DNA of 57,159 nucleotides, from the NCBI GenBank assembly GCA_028694215.1, contig JAQUTW010000007.1:1-57159 (forward strand). The letters are read 5' to 3'. The translations under genes were made by a program, and so were the position numbers. The stretch comes from Paludibacteraceae bacterium (lineage in GTDB: Bacteria; Bacteroidota; Bacteroidia; Bacteroidales; Paludibacteraceae). Positions 52,954 to 57,159 of the stretch are shown piece after piece. The notes below the pieces were generated by a model. That model ran no database searches. It was not told the origin of the DNA and was given only the letters and a program-made list of their open reading frames with translations. Numbering within the stretch: the first letter of the stretch is position 1; every line of letters begins with the position of its first letter.

Positions 52954-53691
52954 ATGAAAGCACATACTTTAATAGTTATTTTCGCTCTTGTAAGCCTTTT
53001 TGCCTGCGGGAGAACAAATCCGAAAATCGTTTCCTCCGACTTTATTCCGGTTTCGGCTGTAACACCTGTCGATACCGCTTTCCACAAGCAATTAGATGCG
53101 TTCAAACAACAAATGTCACACGAAATGGATGTCGAAATTGGTGTATCTTCACAAAACATGACTGCCGAACTTCCTGAAGGATTACTAAATAATTTTGTAG
53201 CCGAAACCATGTTGGAATATGGCAACACCATAAAACACACCGATATAGCCATTTCAAATATGGGAGGTTTACGACGCGATTTGCCGGAAGGGAATATTAC
53301 AGTTGGAATAATTTATGAATTAATGCCATTTTACAACAAGTTGGTTTTTCTCGAATTGAAAGGCAGTGAGGTTGATTCTCTTTGTCAAACCATTGCCAAA
53401 AAAGGAGGCGATGTGGTAGCCGGTGTTTCTCTGATGATAACACAAAACCACCAAGCGACAAACATCAAGGTAGAAGGCAAACCGATAAACCCTGACAAAA
53501 CTTATCGAATTATTACCACCGACTATTTATCTGAAGGCATGGATCATCTTGCGCCATTAGCCAATTATCAAAAAATTGAACATTTGAATATTGTGATGTC
53601 GCAAATGATGATAGATGCCATAAAAACAAAAACAGCTAAAAAACAACTTATTAAAACGACTCTAAAAAATAATATTTATGTGGAAAAATAA
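52954..53691 (+). CDS. 5'-nucleotidase C-terminal-domain lipoprotein
   Basis: 245 aa. Signal peptide with lipobox SLFACGR (Cys 18). The mature part is only the substrate-binding C-terminal domain of periplasmic 5'-nucleotidases (PF02872): AELPEGLLNNFVAETMLEYG, IAISNMGGLRRDLPEGNITVGIIYELMPFYNKLVFLELKG, GVSLMI, NPDKTYRIITTDYLSEGMD. The catalytic metallophosphatase domain is encoded by the next gene, whose ORF overlaps by 14 bases. The domain order is therefore the reverse of a single-chain UshA-type enzyme. Confidence 0.92.
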   Translation: MKAHTLIVIFALVSLFACGRTNPKIVSSDFIPVSAVTPVDTAFHKQLDAFKQQMSHEMDVEIGVSSQNMTAELPEGLLNNFVAETMLEYGNTIKHTDIAISNMGGLRRDLPEGNITVGIIYELMPFYNKLVFLELKGSEVDSLCQTIAKKGGDVVAGVSLMITQNHQATNIKVEGKPINPDKTYRIITTDYLSEGMDHLAPLANYQKIEHLNIVMSQMMIDAIKTKTAKKQLIKTTLKNNIYVEK

Positions 53692-54484
53692 TATGTTCAC
53701 CATTATTTGTTGCCTGTTTTTAGCAACTTCCTGCTCACAACACCCACGCCAATTGGTTATTTTACACACCAACGATTGCCATAGTCGTGTAGAGCCGACT
53801 TCCAAAAATATGGGAGGATTTGAATATCGCAAACAGCTGATAGACAGCATACGCGCCACAAACGCCAATGTTTTGGTATTAGATGCCGGCGATTTGGTAC
53901 AAGGGACTCCTTATTTCAATATCTATGGTGGCAAAGTGGAAGTAGAAGCGTACAATGCCATGGGATACGATGCCATAACACTTGGTAATCATGAATTTGA
54001 CAATGGAATAGACAGCCTTGCAAAAATGCTGCAATCTGCAAAATTTAAAGTGGTCTGTTCTAATTACGATGTCGTCGGTACCGCCCTCGAAAATAACGTA
54101 GAAAAATATTTGGTTCTCGACAAAGAAGGACTAAAAGTAGGTATCATCGGCTTAGGTGTAACGCCGGACAAAGTTATTCTGCCCAACAATTTTCAAGGTA
54201 TAAAATACCAAGATCCCATAGAATGTACCAATCATTGCGCACAATTTTTGAAAACAGAAAAAAAATGTGACTTCATAATCGTTTTATCGCATTTGGGCTA
54301 TACGGGCGAAATGGGAGATTCCGTTTTGGCAACAAAAACTCAAAATGTAGATTTAATTTTAGGTGGACATACACACAATATTCGTGGAACCTTTAAAATT
54401 CCAAATCTCCACGGTGACACCATTACAGTAGCGCAATCAACCAAATCGTGCGAAGAAATGACTAAAACTATTGTGGAATATTAA
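53678..54484 (+). CDS. 5'-nucleotidase metallophosphatase-domain lipoprotein
   Basis: 268 aa. Signal peptide with lipobox FLATSCSQ (Cys 17). Calcineurin-like metallophosphatase with all metal motifs: LVILHTNDCHSRVEP, DAGDLVQGTPYFNIYGG, LGNHEFDNGIDSL, FIIVLSHLGYTGEMGDS, LILGGHTHNIRG. No C-terminal 5'-nucleotidase domain follows; that is in the upstream, overlapping gene. Both are lipoproteins, so they probably act together on nucleotides at the membrane surface. Confidence 0.93.
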   Translation: MWKNNMFTIICCLFLATSCSQHPRQLVILHTNDCHSRVEPTSKNMGGFEYRKQLIDSIRATNANVLVLDAGDLVQGTPYFNIYGGKVEVEAYNAMGYDAITLGNHEFDNGIDSLAKMLQSAKFKVVCSNYDVVGTALENNVEKYLVLDKEGLKVGIIGLGVTPDKVILPNNFQGIKYQDPIECTNHCAQFLKTEKKCDFIIVLSHLGYTGEMGDSVLATKTQNVDLILGGHTHNIRGTFKIPNLHGDTITVAQSTKSCEEMTKTIVEY

Positions 54485-54523
54485 ATTTGTACACTAATTT
54501 AAAAAATCAAACAAAAAATAAAC

Positions 54524-54531
54524 TACCTTTG
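54524..54531 (+). promoter_or_regulatory. promoter -7 box of the CofE-like gene
   Basis: TACCTTTG, 24 bases before the ATG at 54556. Confidence 0.5.
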
Positions 54532-54555
54532 TCGATTCAATAAAAACAAGCAAAA

Positions 54556-55251
54556 ATGGAAAAATTACAAGCAAACGAAGGAAAAAACCTCGAAATTGAG
54601 GTAAACGGCATCAAATATCTACGCATTCCCGTTAAAACACACGTGGTAATGAAAGAAGATGACCTTTTTGAAGTGGTTAACAAATATACAAAAGATATCC
54701 GTAAACCTGACGATATTATTTTTTGCAGTGAAAAAGTAATTGCCATCACACAAGGTCGTGCATTTCCTATTTCAGAAATTAAACCAAGTTGGTTTGCAAA
54801 ATTTTTAGTAAAATTTGTCTATAAATCGCCTTATGGCATTGGATTGGGCAGCCCTTACACCATGCAATTGGCCATCAAAGACGTTGGTATTCCACGGCTG
54901 CTTTTGGGGTGTGCCGCCGCATTGGTTACAAAACCGTTTGGCGTACGTGGCGCATTTTACAAAGTGTGCGGACAACGGGCTTATGCCATCGATGGTCCTT
55001 GTGATTGCACTATCCCGCCATACAACCGTTATGCCAAAATGGCTCCAAAAAATCCCGATAAAGTAGCACGCCAAATGAAAGAAAAATTGGGAAATGAATT
55101 TATTGTATTGGATGCCAACGATTTGAATGTAGATATTCTTGGAAAATCATCAAAAAATTTGGACGTGAAATTTTTAAAAGCACTGTTTAAAGACAATCCG
55201 CTCGGACAAAATTCACAACAAACGCCTATTGCCATCGTACGAAAAGTTTAA
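54556..55251 (+). CDS. coenzyme F420-0:L-glutamate ligase-like (CofE family) protein
   Basis: 231 aa. The match is to the CofE/FbiB N-terminal family (PF01996): LRIPVKTHVVMKEDDLFEVVNKYTKDIRKPDDIIFCSEKVIAITQGRAFP, then an SPYGIGLGSPYTMQLAIKDVGIPRLLLGCAAALVTKPFGVRGAFYKVCGQRAYAIDGP stretch. True F420 ligases add glutamate to F420-0 in archaea and actinobacteria. Bacteroidota are not known for F420, and no other F420 gene is in the window, so another gamma-glutamyl or amide-forming substrate is more likely (inference). lgt follows six bases later. Confidence 0.85.
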   Translation: MEKLQANEGKNLEIEVNGIKYLRIPVKTHVVMKEDDLFEVVNKYTKDIRKPDDIIFCSEKVIAITQGRAFPISEIKPSWFAKFLVKFVYKSPYGIGLGSPYTMQLAIKDVGIPRLLLGCAAALVTKPFGVRGAFYKVCGQRAYAIDGPCDCTIPPYNRYAKMAPKNPDKVARQMKEKLGNEFIVLDANDLNVDILGKSSKNLDVKFLKALFKDNPLGQNSQQTPIAIVRKV

Positions 55252-55257
55252 ACCATC

Positions 55258-56166
55258 ATGCTATCATTTATCACTTGGAATCCGGATCCCGAAATTTTTA
55301 GAATTGGCTCGTTGGCTGTACGTTGGTACGGATTGATTTATGCCACAGGTTTTTTTGTGGGTATCACTATTTTGGGCAAAATGTTCAAGCACGACAATGC
55401 TCCCGACAGTTGGGTTGACAAAGTCTTTGTTTACATCGTTTTAGCAGTGATAATAGGTGCACGTTTGGGACACGTTTTCTTCTACGACTGGGAATATTAT
55501 CGTGAGAATATCGGAGAAATTTTTAAAATTTGGCATGGCGGTTTAGCAAGTCATGGCGGCGCATTGATGATGGTTGTGGCCTGTTGGCTGCTCTCAAAAT
55601 ACCTCACGAAACAAAGCATTTGGTGGCTTGGCGATCGTTTGTTTGTACCATCCGCATTAGTTGCCTGCATGATTCGCATCGGCAACTTAATGAATTCTGA
55701 AATATACGGAACACCTACCGATTTGCCTTGGGGATTTGTATTTCTGCGCGGACAAGAACAATTTTGTGGAACAGTAGAAGCCTATTCACCTTGTGCCGCC
55801 CCTTCGCTGTGCTGCCCATCAACAGAATGGCTGCCCTGTCATCCCACACAACTTTATGAGGCTGCCGCCTATCTCCTACTCTTTATTCTGATGATGTGGC
55901 TTTATTGGAAAAAAGACGCAGGCTGTTTCAATGGTTTACTCTCCGGCATTGGTTTTACGGGAGTTTTTATGGCACGCCAATTTATAGAAATTCTAAAAAA
56001 CAATCAATCCGCTTTCGAAAGCAACATGACTTTCAATATGGGACAATGGTTGAGTGTCCCGTTTGTGATTTTAGGTATATTACTCATTATTCATGCCTTA
56101 AAAAAAGGCAAAGTAACGTATGTTCTGCCTCAAGAAAAAAAGCCTCTGACAAAAAAGAAACCGTGA
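55258..56166 (+). CDS. lgt: prolipoprotein diacylglyceryl transferase
   Basis: 302 aa inner-membrane enzyme that adds diacylglycerol to lipobox cysteines. Seven hydrophobic segments. Motifs: LAVRWYGLIYATGF, GARLGHVFFYDW, IWHGGLASHGGALM, and IGNLMNSEIYGTPTDLPWGFVF (the Lgt signature). Just before the conserved HPTQLYEAAAY there is a loop with five cysteines (in EQFCGTVEAYSPC, PSLCCPS, WLPCHPTQ), longer and more Cys-rich than usual. The many lipoprotein genes in this window depend on it. Confidence 0.95.
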   Translation: MLSFITWNPDPEIFRIGSLAVRWYGLIYATGFFVGITILGKMFKHDNAPDSWVDKVFVYIVLAVIIGARLGHVFFYDWEYYRENIGEIFKIWHGGLASHGGALMMVVACWLLSKYLTKQSIWWLGDRLFVPSALVACMIRIGNLMNSEIYGTPTDLPWGFVFLRGQEQFCGTVEAYSPCAAPSLCCPSTEWLPCHPTQLYEAAAYLLLFILMMWLYWKKDAGCFNGLLSGIGFTGVFMARQFIEILKNNQSAFESNMTFNMGQWLSVPFVILGILLIIHALKKGKVTYVLPQEKKPLTKKKP

Positions 56167-56181
56167 TCTCACTTCATTGAA

Positions 56182-56676
56182 ATGATAACACCCAACGAAA
56201 TTGCAGCGGTAGGATATGTAACTAAAACACATGGAATTAAAGGCGAATTAACACTCGTTTTTGATGCCAATTTCGATTTTGAATCCTGTGATTATTTCGT
56301 ATTCGACATGGATGGAATTTTTGTCCCATTTTTCATTGACGAATATCGTTTCAAAAATGACACAACTGCTTTTGTTACATTTGACGGCATATCGGAGGAA
56401 TGTTCTGCTCGTGAATTTTGCGGAAAAACAATTTATGTCAAACATGAACTTCTAAACGATGACACAGCTGTTTCCATTAACTATTTTGTAGGCTTCTCCG
56501 TTGAGACGAATTCTGAAAAATTAGGCACAATAGATGCCATAGACGATTCTACAGCTAATCCTCTTTTAATCATCGGCGACAGACTTATTCCTTTCAACGA
56601 ATCTTTTATTCGAAATATAGATTCGCAAAAACGCATTTTATATATGAATCTTCCGGAAGGATTACTCGATTTATGA
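56182..56676 (+). CDS. rimM: 16S rRNA processing protein RimM
   Basis: 164 aa. 30S maturation factor that binds S19. N-terminal RimM beta-barrel about 6-90 (IAAVGYVTKTHGIKGELTLVFD, FFIDEYRFKNDTTAFVTFDGI, AREFCGKTIYV) and C-terminal PRC-like barrel about 95-164 (YFVGFSVETNSEKLGTIDAIDD, PLLIIGDRLIPFNESFIRNID, LPEGLLDL). It starts 15 bases after lgt. Confidence 0.94.
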   Translation: MITPNEIAAVGYVTKTHGIKGELTLVFDANFDFESCDYFVFDMDGIFVPFFIDEYRFKNDTTAFVTFDGISEECSAREFCGKTIYVKHELLNDDTAVSINYFVGFSVETNSEKLGTIDAIDDSTANPLLIIGDRLIPFNESFIRNIDSQKRILYMNLPEGLLDL

Positions 56677-56841
56677 ACAGACACCACATCCCTATTTAAA
56701 TAGAATTAATTGTGTATCATTTATATCTTTTATTACATATTCTGTCACAACGTATTTACCTAAAAAATGAGATGGAATATCATATAAAAACGATTCTTTT
56801 AAAAAAAACAGTAAAATTGTTCTTTGTAACAAATAAAATTA

Positions 56842-56849
56842 TAACTTTG
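56842..56849 (+). promoter_or_regulatory. promoter -7 box of the right-edge gene
   Basis: TAACTTTG, about 40 bases before the ATG at 56891. A TTG at 56817-56819 lies 22 bases upstream. Confidence 0.5.
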
Positions 56850-56890
56850 TAAATTAAAAAAATATTTTTCTTCTTTGTTAAACTAAACCC

Positions 56891-57159
56891 ATGAATGCTA
56901 TGAGACGATTTTTCCTCCTTTTTGGAATAGGATTAATTTTTCCTATTGCCTTATTCGCACAATTTAGTCCCGGAACAATTACGCCACAGACAAAACCGGA
57001 CACATTCAGTTTCAACACTTTGCCAAAAATTATAGAAGTTCTCTCCGTTACTCCGGCAACAGGTGGAGACGGAAACTACACCTATCAATGGAAAATAAAT
57101 GATGTAGTAATAGACACGGCAAATACAGAAAATTACAGACCGCTATTTACTACAGTCGG
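56891..57159 (+). CDS. secreted protein, N-terminal part, cut by the window edge
   Basis: At least 89 codons, open at the right edge. Signal peptide about 1-25 (MRRFFLLFGIGLIFPIALFAQ), then FSPGTITPQTKPDTFSFNTLPKIIEVLSVTPATGGDGNYTYQWKINDVVID. The last part has the Ig-like pattern seen in large Bacteroidota surface proteins (GDGNYTYQWK type repeats). Exported, possibly a T9SS cargo; full length and function cannot be judged here. Confidence 0.75.
   Translation, partial: MNAMRRFFLLFGIGLIFPIALFAQFSPGTITPQTKPDTFSFNTLPKIIEVLSVTPATGGDGNYTYQWKINDVVIDTANTENYRPLFTTV

Overview
This 57 kb window is chromosomal DNA from a Bacteroidota bacterium, most likely order Bacteroidales in a lineage with a type IX secretion system (for example Paludibacteraceae or Porphyromonadaceae). 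The evidence is: the phylum-specific -7 box TAnnTTTG in front of many genes (ileS, leuS, rsmA, ilvC, both tRNAs and others); an LpxC-FabZ fusion; a GldB-like lipoprotein; a type-A C-terminal sorting domain; an RprX/RprY pair; and the Bacteroidota versions of ProB, RseP and RimM. There is no phage, plasmid or CRISPR signature, and most of the window is housekeeping sequence.

Layout. 1-3017 (-): ileS, entering from the left edge, with an in-frame DUF559 nuclease-like cassette bounded by GC-rich palindromic inverted repeats, and a one-base frameshift near its 3' end. 3018-4393: a 6S-like structured RNA, a small PH-domain gene and a decayed IS4-type transposase fragment. 4394-10722 (-): a T9SS-exported protein, an M20 dipeptidase, a YitT membrane protein and leuS. 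10984-11056: tRNA-Gly(CCC). 11168-14945 (-): rprY-rprX, a flippase-like membrane protein and a GtrA protein. 15093-25391 (+): rsmA, corA, ilvC, a small lipoprotein, tRNA-Glu, rpsT, radC, proB, an HD hydrolase, then the lipid A genes lpxD, lpxC-fabZ and lpxA. 25433-26098 (-): ung.

26140-37338 (-) is the main accessory block: four adjacent paralogous secreted glycoside-hydrolase-like proteins (GHL10/DUF187 fold) in one apparent operon. They share the N-terminal catalytic-type domain but differ in the number of internal FN3-like modules (0, 2, 0, 3 in transcription order) and in whether they carry a long beta-rich C-terminal region. 37430-39343 (-) is an ABC-F ATPase.

39523-56676 (+): gldB-like gene, Fur-family regulator, zinc peptidase, folA, a degenerate M23 protein, dxr, rseP, a repeat-bearing lipoprotein, a CCC-motif/DUF2752 membrane pair, a putative regulator plus a membrane Ser/Thr kinase, a bifunctional-nuclease-family protein, a nucleoside permease, lptB, a 5'-nucleotidase split over two genes in reversed order, a CofE-like ligase, lgt and rimM. 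A secreted-protein gene starts at 56891 and runs off the right edge.

The most striking feature is the ileS cassette. A complete PD-(D/E)XK-type domain sits in a loop just before the KMSKR region of an essential tRNA synthetase. Its flanking inverted repeats contain no stop codon in any of the six frames, as expected of an element adapted to insert into coding sequence without destroying it.
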